A stretch of DNA of 64,000 bases from Rhodococcus sp. 1168 (GCF_002091955.1 NZ_MKKY01000072.1:62001-126000), one strand, 5' to 3'; numbered from the stretch's first letter, positions 1 through 9,206 are shown. Numbers and translations are program-made. Notes: generated by a model not told the origin, from the sequence alone.

Positions 1-529
1 CGCCAGGACCGTATCCGCTGCGCTCGGGCTTGCCGAGTTCGGACTCGAGGTCCGTCGGCAGGCCGGGCACGCTTACCTCTGTGGGCGGTTGGTCAGCGGA
101 GATGTCGACCAGCCGTACGCCACCCTCGGCCAATGCCAGGACGAACGCAGTCTGTGGGAACGAAGTGGTGCGGAGCATGGGTTTGAGGTAGAAGCGGTCG
201 CCGGCGAATGTCACGGCCGAAAGGCGGTTGGGCAAGCGATAGCTACGGATGCGCTCGGTGGTTGCGTGCACCACGAGGGTACGAGATTGGTATCGCCAGA
301 ACTCCGACCATTCGGTGAGCGCCTCGAACGACTGCTCGATAGTTGCTCGCTCGTCGGAGTTTTCGATCTGCGCTAGTGCCGAGCGCACCTGGCCGGCAAA
401 TTCCCGCTGCACGCGATCATGATCTCGCACCGTGTCTGCAGTCGGAGTGTAGATCGACACGCAAGTTCTTCCCTCGGTGGAAGCCAGGTCGATGATCTCT
501 GCCTGGCTTGGTATGTCTGTGTGTTGCAT
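1..529 (-). CDS. baeRF-type (archaeo-eukaryotic release-factor-like) protein, C-terminus outside the window
   Basis: The frame is open from an ATG at 527-529 to the window edge, giving about 176 residues. An AGAAGGGC ribosome binding site lies just upstream. The N-terminus (EIIDLASTEGRTCVSIYTPT) has the CVSIY-P-T strand typical of the bacterial eRF1/aRF1-like families (baeRF3/baeRF6 type), followed by helices and a beta-rich segment with the LALAEGGVRLVDIS strand. These proteins are predicted ribosome- or tRNA-associated hydrolases found in stress and conflict contexts, but their biochemistry is mostly unknown. It diverges from the DUF389 gene. The family call is by pattern memory; the catalytic loop cannot be judged because the C-terminal part is missing. 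Confidence 0.7.
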   Translation of the reverse strand, partial: MQHTDIPSQAEIIDLASTEGRTCVSIYTPTADTVRDHDRVQREFAGQVRSALAQIENSDERATIEQSFEALTEWSEFWRYQSRTLVVHATTERIRSYRLPNRLSAVTFAGDRFYLKPMLRTTSFPQTAFVLALAEGGVRLVDISADQPPTEVSVPGLPTDLESELGKPERSGYGPG

Positions 530-995
530 CTTTAGCCCTTCTCTCGGAGAGAACTGACCGCCGGAAAGCTGTGACCATCCCAACCGATGCGCAGATGCGT
601 GTTCGCGAACTGCGTGCAGTAGGTGGGGCTGTGTACCGGCTCGTCCTTCGTGAGTGTCCCACATTCGGTCTCGAACTGGGGCTGTGTGACTACGTCGGAA
701 CGAAAACATGACAAGCAGGTCAAGATGCTCCCATGGAGGTCCGCGGCCCAGGGCCGAAGTGGACTCCGCTTTCGCTCTGGGCCGAAAGTAGCCACAGGCG
801 TTGGGTGTTCGTCCCGCACGAGGAACTAAATCGTGCGGGACGGATCTCGCCGCGCAGCGCGTGTGAGGTGAGCCGCGGCCGGTTCTCCTCAACCGGGCAG
901 GCAGCTTCGGTGTGCTCGGTTTTCGGTGCGCACTCGACGAAAGCGGGCTACCGTGAAACCGCGATCGCTGGCTTCCGATTTCGAAAGGCTGGGAG
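530..995. other. 466-bp divergent intergenic region
   Basis: The stretch separates the baeRF gene (minus) from the DUF389 gene (plus). Short open frames here have no recognisable protein pattern and poor start signals. The only clear structure is a 10-bp perfect hairpin at 811-841. Promoters for both flanking genes presumably lie here, but I could not assign -10/-35 boxes confidently. Confidence 0.6.
811..841 (+). terminator. Perfect inverted repeat, hairpin GTCCCGCACG / CGTGCGGGAC
   Basis: Arms 811-820 and 832-841 are perfect 10-bp complements around an 11-nt A-rich loop. There is no U tract. It lies between divergent genes, so it does not end either neighbour in the usual way; it could be an attenuator for the DUF389 transcript, an operator, or a leftover terminator of a lost gene. 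Confidence 0.45.
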
Positions 996-1973
996 ATGCT
1001 TGCGTTTTTGGTCCCGGACAGTCAGCGTCGAACTCTCGACGAACTCGACGAGCGGCTGGATCTCGCTGTCGGCGACGGCGGTGCAAAGCGGTCGGCATTC
1101 TGGATCATGCTCACCCTTTCCGGAATCATCGCTGTCGCGGGAGTGGTTGCAGACTCGACGGCCACCGTCATCGGGGCGATGATCGTAGCTCCGTTGTCGA
1201 CACCGATCCTCGGTGCCGGCCTCGGGATTGCCACCGGTCGTGGATCACTCGTGTTCAGGAGTGCTTTGCATGTACTGCTGGGGCTCCTGTTGGTCGTGGC
1301 GTTCGGATACCTGTTCGCGCAGCTGTTGCTCAACCCGAGCCACGTGCTGACCAACTCTCAGGTTCTCGGACGTACCTCCCCGACACTTGCCGACCTCATG
1401 GCTGCGATTGCCACTGGCTTCGCCGGATCCATTGCCATCGCTCGTCGTGACGTCGGTGACGTGCTTCCCGGCGTGGCCATCGCAATTTCATTGGTCCCGC
1501 CACTTGCCGTCGTCGGTGTCTGCCTCGGATCCGGGGCATCCTCGCTTGCGCTCGGTGCCCTGGTGTTGTTCGCCTCGAATGTGGTCGCCATGGTGATCAC
1601 CTCCACCCTGGTACTCGTTATCGCCGGCTACGCCAAAGAAAGCCGCACCACTGAGTCGCCGCGACACGTTCGCGCATTCCTCCTGTTGGCAGCAGCACTG
1701 GTAGTCGTGGCCATTCCCATGGTGGTAAATTCGCTCACCTCACTCTGGGTGCGTCAGATTCACGACACGGCGGAGCAATGGCTCGCATCCGTTCCGGACG
1801 CCCAGGTCGGATCCGTCACCTGGCAGGCCGACACTGCGGTGATCGAGGTACTGGGCCCTCAGGATCTTCCGCCGATCGACGAGCTCGAAAAATCGATCGA
1901 CGCCCTGGTGCCGTGGAATCCACAAATCGTTGTCGTCCATGCGGTCGGTGGCCGTATCGAGGCTGTGAAATAG
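996..1973 (+). CDS. DUF389 family integral membrane protein
   Basis: 325 residues starting at ATG 996 behind a GGGAG site. After a charged N-terminus there are about six hydrophobic segments between residues 35 and 245, including the family-typical stretch with TVIGAMIVAPLSTPILG and GSIAIAR, then a soluble C-terminal domain of about 80 residues. DUF389 proteins are of unknown function; some bacterial members are annotated as TIGR00341 or hydrophobic-domain proteins. No operon partner is visible: the upstream gene is divergent and downstream lies a remnant on the other strand. Family assignment is strong, function unknown. Confidence 0.88.
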   Translation: MLAFLVPDSQRRTLDELDERLDLAVGDGGAKRSAFWIMLTLSGIIAVAGVVADSTATVIGAMIVAPLSTPILGAGLGIATGRGSLVFRSALHVLLGLLLVVAFGYLFAQLLLNPSHVLTNSQVLGRTSPTLADLMAAIATGFAGSIAIARRDVGDVLPGVAIAISLVPPLAVVGVCLGSGASSLALGALVLFASNVVAMVITSTLVLVIAGYAKESRTTESPRHVRAFLLLAAALVVVAIPMVVNSLTSLWVRQIHDTAEQWLASVPDAQVGSVTWQADTAVIEVLGPQDLPPIDELEKSIDALVPWNPQIVVVHAVGGRIEAVK

Positions 1974-2099
1974 GACCGCCTCGAAATCGATTGTTTCCAC
2001 GGACGCATCTCAGAAGTGCAGGGCCGTGGAGAGTCCGGTGATCGAGTTCGCGCCGTATGTCCAGTCCGCTTCCGGAACAATGCTTTCCGCCTGTGAGGG

Positions 2100-2279
2100 T
2101 CACATGCCCGCGCGGTCGAGAAACCAAAGATCGAGGCTGCGACACCGATCAGCGAAAGCGAGTGAATCTAACCGAGCCGCTAAGGCAGCGGTGACCTCGC
2201 ACGCAATGCTCGTTCGTCGATCCACCACGGTGCCGAACACATCGAACAGCAGGGCTCTCGGGGGATTGGAGGAAATCAC
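2100..2279 (-). pseudogene. Truncated haloacid dehalogenase type II (HAD) remnant
   Basis: A 59-codon frame begins with a possible GTG at 2277-2279 overlapping the stop of the DUF1707 gene (GTGA). It contains RALLFDVFGTVVDRRTS, the DxFGTxxD catalytic motif I of the haloacid dehalogenase/2-haloalkanoate dehalogenase group, followed by IACEVTAALAARL. After about 40 residues homology seems to stop (…FADRCRSLDLWFLDRAGM) and a TGA follows at 2100-2102. Family members are about 220-250 residues, so motifs II-IV are missing and no continuation is visible downstream. I read it as a decayed gene that was translationally coupled to the DUF1707 gene; a tiny expressed product is unlikely. Confidence 0.65.
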
Positions 2280-2704
2280 CGATTGCGCCGCCTGGATCGA
2301 TTTCCACCGGCAACGAGTGCACCGACGAGAGGGATGAGCAGAAAGAACAACCAACTGTTGGAGACGGGGACGATGAAAAACAGGATCAGAGCAACGATGG
2401 GGGTCACCGCCATCGCTGTCTTGCGCCAGTCCCACCCGTCGGTGCCGTCGTCCTCGTCCACGTTTGCGGGAGGGGTCGTCTTTCTCAGGTCCAGCGGAGC
2501 CGACGCGGTCGGATTCGGGGAGGGCGAAGGAAGGTCGGCGAACACCGAGTCCAGCTGCCCTCGCGTGTTGGCGGAGGCAGCCACGGCGCTTCGCTCGTCG
2601 AATTCGGGGAGGGTGAGCCGCCCATCGCTGAAATGCTGGCTCAGTGCGGATAGCGCCTGTTCACGCTCGGCCGTTCCGACGCGAACGTCCGGGTTGTCTG
2701 CCAT
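2276..2704 (-). CDS. DUF1707 (SHOCT-like) domain membrane protein
   Basis: 142 residues from ATG 2704. The N-terminal 55 residues carry the DUF1707 signature (VRVGTAEREQALSALSQHF, GRLTLPEFDERSAVA-A), a small domain common at the N-terminus of actinobacterial membrane proteins. A Pro/Ser-rich linker and two hydrophobic segments (about residues 95-113 and 115-133) follow, ending in RSRRRNR on the presumed cytoplasmic side. It follows accA3 by 36 bp on the same strand and may be co-transcribed with it. The function of DUF1707 proteins is not known. Confidence 0.85.
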   Translation of the reverse strand: MADNPDVRVGTAEREQALSALSQHFSDGRLTLPEFDERSAVAASANTRGQLDSVFADLPSPSPNPTASAPLDLRKTTPPANVDEDDGTDGWDWRKTAMAVTPIVALILFFIVPVSNSWLFFLLIPLVGALVAGGNRSRRRNR

Positions 2705-2740
2705 GAGAACAGACTAACCCGGACGTCGGTGTGGATCGTG

Positions 2741-4534
2741 TTACTTCAATTCAGCAAGAACGGTGCCCTGAGTGATGGCCGATCCCGGCTGCACCGACAG
2801 GCCGGTAACGACACCTGCCTTGTGGGCGTTGACCGGGTTCTCCATCTTCATTGCCTCGAGGACAGCGATGAGATCGCCTTCGGCGACTTCCTGGCCCTCT
2901 TCGACGGCAACCTTGACGACGGTGCCTTGCATCGGAGCGGTGACAGCATCGCCCGATGCCGCGCCTGCGCCCGAGCCACCGCGCTTGCGAGCCTTCGGCT
3001 TACGACGGATCGCACCGTCGCTCGCGGCGCCGCCACCGCCCATTGAGAACTGGCCGGGGAGCGAGACCTCGACGCGACGGCCACCGACCTCGAGAACGAC
3101 GGACTGGCGGGGGAGTGCCTCGTCTTCGTCGGCAGGCTCACCGGCGGTGAACGGTTCGACCTGGTTGTCCCATTCGGTCTCGATCCAACGGGTGTGAACG
3201 TCGAACTTCGTGCCGTCTCCGATGAACGCGGGATCGGAGACCACGGCGGCGTGGAACGGGATGACTGTTGCCAGGCCCTCGACCTTGAACTCGGCCAGCG
3301 CGCGACGGGAACGTGCGAGAGCTTCTTCTCGGGTGGCACCGGTGACGATGAGCTTGGCGAGCATGGAGTCGAACTGGCCGCCGATCACGGAGCCGGACTC
3401 GACACCGGAGTCGACGCGTACGCCGGGGCCCGAGGGGGCGACGAAGGTCGTGACCGGTCCGGGAGCAGGCAAGAAGCCGCGGCCCGCATCTTCACCATTG
3501 ATGCGAAACTCGAACGAGTGCCCACGAGGTTCCGGGTCCTCGGTGATGGAGAGCTCTTCACCGTTGGCGATGCGGAACTGCTGCAACACCAGGTCGATGC
3601 CGGAGGTCTCCTCGGTGACGGGATGCTCGACCTGCAGGCGGGTGTTGACCTCGAGGAACGAGACAAGACCGTCCTGGCCGACGAGGTATTCGACGGTACC
3701 TGCACCGTAGTAGCCCGCTTCGCGGCAGATCGCTTTCGCGGAGGAATGAATCTCGGCGCGCTGGGCGTCGGTGAGGAACGGCGCAGGCGCTTCCTCGACG
3801 AGCTTCTGGAACCGGCGCTGCAGACTGCAGTCGCGGGTGCCGGCGACGACGACGTTGCCGTGCTGGTCGGCGATGACCTGAGCCTCGACGTGGCGCGGCT
3901 TGTCCAGGTAGCGCTCGACGAAGCACTCACCGCGACCGAAGGCGGAGATCGCTTCGCGGGTGGCTGAGTCGAACAACTCGGGGATCTCTTCACGGGTGCG
4001 GGCAACCTTCATGCCGCGTCCGCCGCCACCGAAGGCAGCCTTGATGGCGATCGGTAGACCGTGTTCGTCGACGAATGCGAGGATTTCGTCTGCGTCTTCG
4101 ACCGGCTCGGAAGTGCCGGGCACCGAGGGCGCTTTGGCGCGGGCGGCGATGTGGCGGGCGGTGACCTTGTCACCGAGATCGCGAATCGACTGCGGCGACG
4201 GTCCGATCCAGATCAACCCGGCGTCGATGACGGCCTGGGCGAATTCGGCGTTTTCGGACAAGAATCCGTAGCCGGGGTGAATGGCGTCGGCACCGGACTT
4301 CTTGGCGGCGTCGAGGATCTTGTCGATCACCAGATACGACTCGGCAGATGTCTGTCCACCGAGAGCGAAGGCTTCATCGGCAAGGCGCACGAACGGAGCA
4401 TCGGCGTCAGGTTCGGCGTATACCGCGACACTGGTCAGGCCGGCATCCGCTGCTGCTCGTATCACCCGAACTGCAATCTCGCCGCGATTGGCGACAAGCA
4501 CCTTGGTGATATGCGCGCTGGCGTGGCTGGGCAC
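2741..4534 (-). CDS. accA3: Acetyl/propionyl-CoA carboxylase alpha subunit (biotin carboxylase + biotin carrier)
   Basis: 597 residues with a GTG start at 4534 preceded by a strong AGGAGG. The N-terminal biotin carboxylase domain (about 8-455) shows [14 protein letters not shown], the [14 protein letters not shown] motif, the ATP-grasp loop [12 protein letters not shown], and the [14 protein letters not shown] active-site segment. A basic, Gly/Ala-rich linker leads to the C-terminal biotin carrier domain with the acceptor Lys563 in EAMKMEN. In mycobacteria AccA3 carboxylates biotin for several AccD beta subunits, producing malonyl- and methylmalonyl-CoA for fatty and mycolic acids. Its likely partners accD5, accE and the ligase birA are 5-8 kb away here. 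Confidence 0.97.
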   Translation of the reverse strand: MPSHASAHITKVLVANRGEIAVRVIRAAADAGLTSVAVYAEPDADAPFVRLADEAFALGGQTSAESYLVIDKILDAAKKSGADAIHPGYGFLSENAEFAQAVIDAGLIWIGPSPQSIRDLGDKVTARHIAARAKAPSVPGTSEPVEDADEILAFVDEHGLPIAIKAAFGGGGRGMKVARTREEIPELFDSATREAISAFGRGECFVERYLDKPRHVEAQVIADQHGNVVVAGTRDCSLQRRFQKLVEEAPAPFLTDAQRAEIHSSAKAICREAGYYGAGTVEYLVGQDGLVSFLEVNTRLQVEHPVTEETSGIDLVLQQFRIANGEELSITEDPEPRGHSFEFRINGEDAGRGFLPAPGPVTTFVAPSGPGVRVDSGVESGSVIGGQFDSMLAKLIVTGATREEALARSRRALAEFKVEGLATVIPFHAAVVSDPAFIGDGTKFDVHTRWIETEWDNQVEPFTAGEPADEDEALPRQSVVLEVGGRRVEVSLPGQFSMGGGGAASDGAIRRKPKARKRGGSGAGAASGDAVTAPMQGTVVKVAVEEGQEVAEGDLIAVLEAMKMENPVNAHKAGVVTGLSVQPGSAITQGTVLAELK

Positions 4535-4681
4535 TGAGCCTCCTGTGGTTTCAAGTGTTCCGTGCGCGGCGTTTTTTCGCCGCTCGGTTACGGGCGTCTA
4601 TTCGGAGTGTAAGCACAGTCGCCGACACATCCGAAACTGGATGGTGGTTACAGGGAACGGACCCAAAAAAGCCGGAGGTTC

Positions 4682-6157
4682 CTACTGATTGGTAGGTGTC
4701 GAAGCGAACGATGCGCTGTCCAATGCCGGGCCGCTGCTCACCATCGAGGTCAGCGACGCCGTTCCCGTGTCGATCACCTCGTCGAGGATTCGCCGCAGTA
4801 CGCCGATGTAGCGGTGAACGTGTGCGGTTGCGATGGCGTTGTCGGGGTAGCGCGCCGAGATGTTCACTCCGCGCGGTGTTCGGTTGATCCAGATATAGAC
4901 GTCGTGGTCGTACTGCTTGCTGCGCAATGCCCTGGCGTTCCAGTCGTCCCACCGCTCGGCCATCGGCGCAAAACGCACATCCATGAACGACACCACGAAG
5001 CGCGGCTTCGCAGAGGCACCCAGCGCGCGGAAGACTCGGTCGAGTGGGACCCGGGCTACCGGTTTGGTTGCCGTGACCTGCTGAGTGGCCCGCGCAACGA
5101 TCGCGCCGAACGATTCTGCATCCGCGATATCGAACGAGAGCGGGCACAATCCGACGAACCACCCGAGTGACGACACCCAGTGCGGCTGATCCCGAGTGTG
5201 TACCGGTGTGATGGTCCGGAACTCGGTCCGGTCGGTCAGCTCCGCCCCGGCCATTGCCAACGCGGCCAGCAGTCCGGCGAACATACTGTTGCCGGTCTTG
5301 CGGCACGCCACAGAAAAGGAATCGGCCCGTTCGGCATCGAGGATCCAGTCGGTCAGCCCGCCCTGGGGAGTGTCACCGCTGCCCGCGGTACCGATGTCGA
5401 GGGGGAAGGCCGGTAGCTGACCGTCGCCGGCTTCGAGGAACCGACGCCAGGTCACGACGGCATCGTGGGTGTGCTCGAGTTCGGCGTGCATCCGGCGCTC
5501 GGACACCCCGAAGTCCAGGTAGCTACCAGCCTCGAACAGCGCGGCGGCGGTGCCGTCGACTGCTTCGGCGTACAACGCGGATATCTCGTGGGCAACCAGA
5601 ACGGTGGACAAACCGTCGATGATGGAGTGATCGGCGGCGAAGAAGACGGTCACCTTTCCGGTGTCTCGCGTTGCCAGCGGCTCCACTGTCACGAACGCAT
5701 ACGCGGGCCATGCGAGAGGGGAGGTGTACTCGTCGAACAAATACTGCAGATGGTCCAACACTTCGCTCGAGAGCTCACAGCGCTCCTGCTCGACCTGCCA
5801 GACGTCGACGGTGCCTTCAGCGGCGGTGACGCGGCTCAGCCCCCCACTGTCGACATCGATGGCTGCGTGCGAACGCATCGACTCGTGGCGATCGATCCAC
5901 GCGAGCACGGCACGTCGGAACGCACGCTTGTCGAGCGGGCCTTCGATGTCGAACGCCGCGCCCAACCAACTCTCCCGGCCCTGGCGGGGACTCTTCAGGC
6001 TGTCGCGCAGGTGCGCCTCGTGCACATACGACGTGGGGCGGTCATCGGGCTGCCAGCCTGCCAGAACTGGGGTGCTCGCGTGGGGGCCGACACTGGGAAT
6101 CCACTCCGTGATGGTGCCTGCGGGTATGGCGTAGTCCGCCAACTCGGTGAACTCCAT
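4682..6157 (-). CDS. Condensation-domain (PapA-like) acyltransferase
   Basis: I choose ATG 6157 (MEFTELADYAIPAGTITEWI), giving 491 residues; the frame extends 30 codons further with no family resemblance. It has the two-lobe condensation-domain pattern of polyketide-associated acyltransferases: N-terminal HEAHLRDSL, the active-site motif DHSIIDG (His177, Asp181-Gly182; first His of HHxxxDG replaced by Asp), EAGSYLDFGVSERR, and C-terminal LGWFVGLCPLSFDI with a late RYPDN. PapA proteins esterify trehalose or other polyols with fatty acyl chains; the substrate here is unknown. It sits alone between accA3 and the sufE-like gene, which adjoin in M. tuberculosis as I recall, so it is a lineage-specific insertion. 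No PKS or MmpL gene accompanies it. Confidence 0.82.
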   Translation of the reverse strand: MEFTELADYAIPAGTITEWIPSVGPHASTPVLAGWQPDDRPTSYVHEAHLRDSLKSPRQGRESWLGAAFDIEGPLDKRAFRRAVLAWIDRHESMRSHAAIDVDSGGLSRVTAAEGTVDVWQVEQERCELSSEVLDHLQYLFDEYTSPLAWPAYAFVTVEPLATRDTGKVTVFFAADHSIIDGLSTVLVAHEISALYAEAVDGTAAALFEAGSYLDFGVSERRMHAELEHTHDAVVTWRRFLEAGDGQLPAFPLDIGTAGSGDTPQGGLTDWILDAERADSFSVACRKTGNSMFAGLLAALAMAGAELTDRTEFRTITPVHTRDQPHWVSSLGWFVGLCPLSFDIADAESFGAIVARATQQVTATKPVARVPLDRVFRALGASAKPRFVVSFMDVRFAPMAERWDDWNARALRSKQYDHDVYIWINRTPRGVNISARYPDNAIATAHVHRYIGVLRRILDEVIDTGTASLTSMVSSGPALDSASFASTPTNQ

Positions 6158-6278
6158 TCGGCAGCAACCAACTCTCACGCGGGATGAAAAAACAACCACG
6201 GTGAGCACAACCAGACCTGCCTGACTTGCGTACACCGTGTCCGGCAACGAGTGTACCGACCCTCGAGTGTATCGATCA

Positions 6279-6310
6279 AGACGACCTCGACCAGCGGATC
6301 GAGGTCGTCT
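6279..6310 (-). terminator. Hairpin terminator after the sseA-sufE operon
   Basis: Perfect 12-bp arms AGACGACCTCGA (6279-6290) and TCGAGGTCGTCT (6299-6310) around an 8-nt loop. It is 12 bp beyond the stop of the sufE-like gene in that operon's direction, so a terminator (without a U tract, as is common in actinobacteria) is the natural reading. Confidence 0.65.
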
Positions 6311-6321
6311 CTACTCGAACG

Positions 6322-6735
6322 TCATCTCACATGTCGCTTGATCCGCGACAGCATCGCCGACATTCCGCGCAAGCGCAAAGGACTCACGGCTTCTCCGAGA
6401 CCGAGCGCAAGGTAGAAATCATCCGGCACAGCGAGAATGTCCTGCGCCGAATGTCCGTCGAGACCCTGGTGGAGTATCGAGGCGAAACCTCTCGTCGTCG
6501 GTGCTTCCGGCGGCGCACTGAAATACAGCTTGACCGCATCTCGATCCGCGCTGTCCACGGACAGAAACAGCGGTGACTGGCATTCGGGCACCGGCTCCAT
6601 GGCTGCCTGTTCCAAATGCTCGGGCAACTCGGGGAGCTCACGGCTGAACTCGAGGAGCAACTGAAGCTTGTCCTGGCCCTCGACTGCGGCGAAATCCTCG
6701 ACGATCTCGGAGAGCGACTCCGGCAACTCGGCCAT
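6322..6735 (-). CDS. SufE-family protein (Fe-S/sulfur transfer)
   Basis: 137 residues from ATG 6735 ([20 protein letters not shown]), which lies two bases past the sseA stop. It shows the SufE fold signature: an acidic N-terminal helix, [25 protein letters not shown] with the conserved Cys equivalent to the SufE sulfur acceptor in PECQSPLF, and the [22 protein letters not shown] segment. SufE accepts persulfide sulfur and passes it to cluster or thio-cofactor assembly. Tight coupling with a sulfurtransferase gene (sseA) suggests that SseA may be its sulfur donor, an inference from context. It corresponds to Rv3284. Confidence 0.92.
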   Translation of the reverse strand: MAELPESLSEIVEDFAAVEGQDKLQLLLEFSRELPELPEHLEQAAMEPVPECQSPLFLSVDSADRDAVKLYFSAPPEAPTTRGFASILHQGLDGHSAQDILAVPDDFYLALGLGEAVSPLRLRGMSAMLSRIKRHVR

Positions 6736-6737
6736 GA

Positions 6738-7634
6738 TCAGGCCTTCACGGGTGCGGAGCCAGGCTCCTCGCCGCGTGCAATCGGTACCCGAACTGCATT
6801 GCCCCATTCGGTCCACGAACCGTCGTAGTTCCGAACCGATTCGTGACCGAGAAGGTGAGTCAACACGAACCAGGTGTGGCTCGATCGCTCGCCGATCCGG
6901 CAGTACGCGATCACCTTCTCACTAGCGACGTAGTCGGCGTAGATCTCGTCGAGCTCTGCTCTGGTCCGGAAGCGACCGTCGGGGGCCGCAGCCTTCGCCC
7001 AGGGGATGCTGACAGCGGTAGGGATGTGGCCGCCGCGCAGTGCCCCTTCCTCCGGATAGTCGGGCATGTGGGTACGTTCCCCGGTGTATTCGGCTGGTGA
7101 ACGCACGTCGATGAGTGGAATCGTGCCCAGGGTTGTAAGGACGTCCGCAGCGAAAGCTCGTATCGGTGCGTCGTTTCGCTCCACCACTGGATATTCCGTG
7201 GCCGGGTACTCAGGGACGTCGAGGGTTGTCTCGCGGTTCTCGGCCAGCCATGCGTCGCGGCCACCGTCGAGCAGTCGGACGTCTTTGTGTCCGAACAAGG
7301 TGAATACCCACAGAGCGTAGGCGGCCCACCAGTTGCTCTTGTCGCCGTAGATCACGATGGTGTCGTCGCGAGAAATGCCCTTGCGGCCGAGTAGGGCCGC
7401 GAACTGATCTCCATCGATGTAGTCCCGCGTGACGGGGTCGTTGAGATCGACATGCCAATCGATCTTCACCGCACCCGGAATGTGGCCGACGTCGTAGAGG
7501 AGCACATCCTCATCCGATTCGACGACCCTGAGGCCGGGAGTGCCGAGATGTGCGGACAGCCATTGAGTGGACACCAGTCGATCTGGGTGCGCATAGTCGG
7601 AAAACGTGGGCGTGGGGTCTGCTGCTACGGGCAC
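6738..7634 (-). CDS. sseA: Thiosulfate / 3-mercaptopyruvate sulfurtransferase (tandem rhodanese)
   Basis: 298 residues, GTG start at 7634. Two rhodanese domains: an inactive N-terminal one (about 20-140; [24 protein letters not shown] … [11 protein letters not shown]) and an active C-terminal one (about 160-285) with [22 protein letters not shown] and the active-site loop [11 protein letters not shown] whose Cys forms the persulfide. The enzyme moves sulfane sulfur from thiosulfate or mercaptopyruvate to an acceptor. It is first in a two-gene operon with the sufE-like gene and divergent from the flavodoxin gene. Orthologue of SseA (Rv3283) by order and sequence pattern. Confidence 0.95.
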   Translation of the reverse strand: MPVAADPTPTFSDYAHPDRLVSTQWLSAHLGTPGLRVVESDEDVLLYDVGHIPGAVKIDWHVDLNDPVTRDYIDGDQFAALLGRKGISRDDTIVIYGDKSNWWAAYALWVFTLFGHKDVRLLDGGRDAWLAENRETTLDVPEYPATEYPVVERNDAPIRAFAADVLTTLGTIPLIDVRSPAEYTGERTHMPDYPEEGALRGGHIPTAVSIPWAKAAAPDGRFRTRAELDEIYADYVASEKVIAYCRIGERSSHTWFVLTHLLGHESVRNYDGSWTEWGNAVRVPIARGEEPGSAPVKA

Positions 7635-7852
7635 TTCTTCTTCGCTCCTAGGAGTGATCGAATCGATCTGACTCTGTCGATCCTAGGCGGTCGAGGAGTT
7701 GAAGGAGCTGGGCTCGGAGTGCAGAGCCGCCCGCAGGCACCATTACTGCACACGGACAGTAGGTGGGATCCGACCCTCACTGCTGGTGAGGCTATTCTCA
7801 CTTACCGATTCTTTCGGTGGTCGAGGAAAAAGATTCAAGAAGGGGAGAGGCC

Positions 7853-8299
7853 ATGGCAGTAGTGGTGTTGTTCGGTTCGGAGACCGGCACAGCCGAGGAA
7901 GTTGCGGACAAGATCGCCGAGGTGATGACCGATCATGACGTCGACGTGCGGGACATGCTCGAATACGAGGTAGCCGATATCGATACCGACGACTTTCACG
8001 TCATCATCTGCTCCACCTACGGCGAAGGCGAACTCCCCACGTGGGCAGGCCCCTTCTACGACGCGCTCGTCGAGGACACTCCGGATCTCTCCGGGCTCAG
8101 ATTCGCCATGTTCGGACTGGGCGACCGCGTGTACGAGGACACGTTCAACCGTGGCGGCGAGATCATCGCCGAGAAGCTGGTGGAACTAGGCGCTCAGCAG
8201 GTCGGCGAGCACGCCAGACACGACAGTTCCTCGAACGTGAAGCCGAAGGTGCAGGCTGCCGAGTGGGCCCGAGACATCACAGCTCTAGTGGCTTCCTGA
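7853..8299 (+). CDS. Flavodoxin domain protein (MioC-like)
   Basis: 148 residues from ATG 7853, chosen because AGGGGAGAGG precedes it and the residues match the flavodoxin fold start (MAVVVLFGSETGTAEEVADKI). The phosphate loop SETGTAE binds FMN phosphate; ICSTYGEGELPTWAGPFYDAL and MFGLGDRVYEDTFN supply the other two FMN loops. It is a single-domain short-chain flavodoxin, probably an electron carrier. Divergent from sseA, and its 3' end overlaps the convergent maf gene by 15 bp. The redox partner is not obvious from the neighbourhood. Confidence 0.92.
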   Translation: MAVVVLFGSETGTAEEVADKIAEVMTDHDVDVRDMLEYEVADIDTDDFHVIICSTYGEGELPTWAGPFYDALVEDTPDLSGLRFAMFGLGDRVYEDTFNRGGEIIAEKLVELGAQQVGEHARHDSSSNVKPKVQAAEWARDITALVAS

Positions 8300-8911
8300 A
8301 TCGGCCCACAGCTCGGACAACGATGTACCGACGTCGGAGAGCAGACGACGGACGAGCGGTAGCCCGATCCCGATGACGCTGGACGGATCCCCTTCGATGC
8401 GGTCGACGAACCACCCACCGAGGCCGTCCAGCGTGAAGGCGCCGGCCACCGACAACGGCTCTCCCGACGCGAGATACGCCTCGAGATCGTTGGACGACGG
8501 TTCGCTGAAGTGAATCTTCGTCGAACTACACCCGGATGCAACCGCGACCGATCGCCCGTTCAAGACTCGAACGACGGCGTGGCCGGTCATAAGATCACCT
8601 GACCTGCCTGCCATCGCAGCCCACCGACGCCGCGCCACATCGACGCTGTGGGGCTTGCCCTGTAATTCGTCGCCGATGGACAACATCGAATCGCACCCGA
8701 CCACCACTGCGTCGTCGAACTCGGTGAGGACTGCCTCGGCCTTGGCTTGCGCCAAGGCTACGACCACATCCTCGGGTATCGGATCGGGTCCGAGGGCTGC
8801 GGTGAGCGCGTCCTCGTCCACACCGGACACCCGCACGATTGGCTCGATTCCCGCATTGCGTATAACTTCGAGCCGCGCAGGTGACGCCGAGGCGAGAACG
8901 AAACGAGGCAC
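8285..8911 (-). CDS. maf: Maf-family nucleotide pyrophosphatase
   Basis: The GTG at 8909-8911 gives 208 residues beginning VPRFVLASASPARLEVIRNAG, the canonical Maf start; it begins one base after the accE stop, so it is coupled to the accD5-accE operon. Conserved features are LASASPAR, CDSMLSIGDELQGKP (substrate pocket and catalytic acidic residue) and the C-terminal VVGIGLPLVRRLL-like helix. Maf proteins hydrolyse non-canonical or canonical nucleoside triphosphates to monophosphates, and have been linked to division control. Orthologue of Rv3282. Confidence 0.93.
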   Translation of the reverse strand: MPRFVLASASPARLEVIRNAGIEPIVRVSGVDEDALTAALGPDPIPEDVVVALAQAKAEAVLTEFDDAVVVGCDSMLSIGDELQGKPHSVDVARRRWAAMAGRSGDLMTGHAVVRVLNGRSVAVASGCSSTKIHFSEPSSNDLEAYLASGEPLSVAGAFTLDGLGGWFVDRIEGDPSSVIGIGLPLVRRLLSDVGTSLSELWADSGSH

Positions 8912-8912
8912 T

Positions 8913-9206
8913 CTAGTAACGCTGCGAGGCGCCGTACGAGTACGGCGAATACGGCGCGAACGTCCGATGCTTCGAGGCATGAGAACCCCACAGCTCGGGT
9001 GGACGTGAGTCGACGGCCGAGCCAGTCGAACCCGCCGCCGCGGTGAGGACCACGACAAGTGCCGCGATGTCCTGGTCCGACGGATTGCCCTTCACCACTC
9101 GGATCACATCGAGGATTGTGGAGGCCGCCGATGCGTCTTCCAAGCCTGCAGACTCGATCAGGTCCGTAGCTTCGGTGATGTCTGATTCCTTTGCCGGTGC
9201 GCTCAC
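8913..9206 (-). CDS. accE: Acyl-CoA carboxylase epsilon subunit (AccE-like)
   Basis: 97 residues, GTG start at 9206 overlapping the accD5 stop (GTGA). It has an acidic helical N-terminus and the epsilon motif [24 protein letters not shown], followed by a Ser/Tyr-rich tail ([20 protein letters not shown]). Epsilon subunits of actinobacterial AccA3-AccD5 type complexes bridge alpha and beta subunits and increase activity. Position directly after accD5 and before maf matches Rv3281. Confidence 0.93.
   Translation of the reverse strand: MSAPAKESDITEATDLIESAGLEDASAASTILDVIRVVKGNPSDQDIAALVVVLTAAAGSTGSAVDSRPPELWGSHASKHRTFAPYSPYSYGASQRY

Noticed and set aside
733..1182. 149-codon plus-strand frame before and inside the DUF389 gene
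   Set aside because: It overlaps the start of a confident gene, has no good start site and no recognisable pattern.
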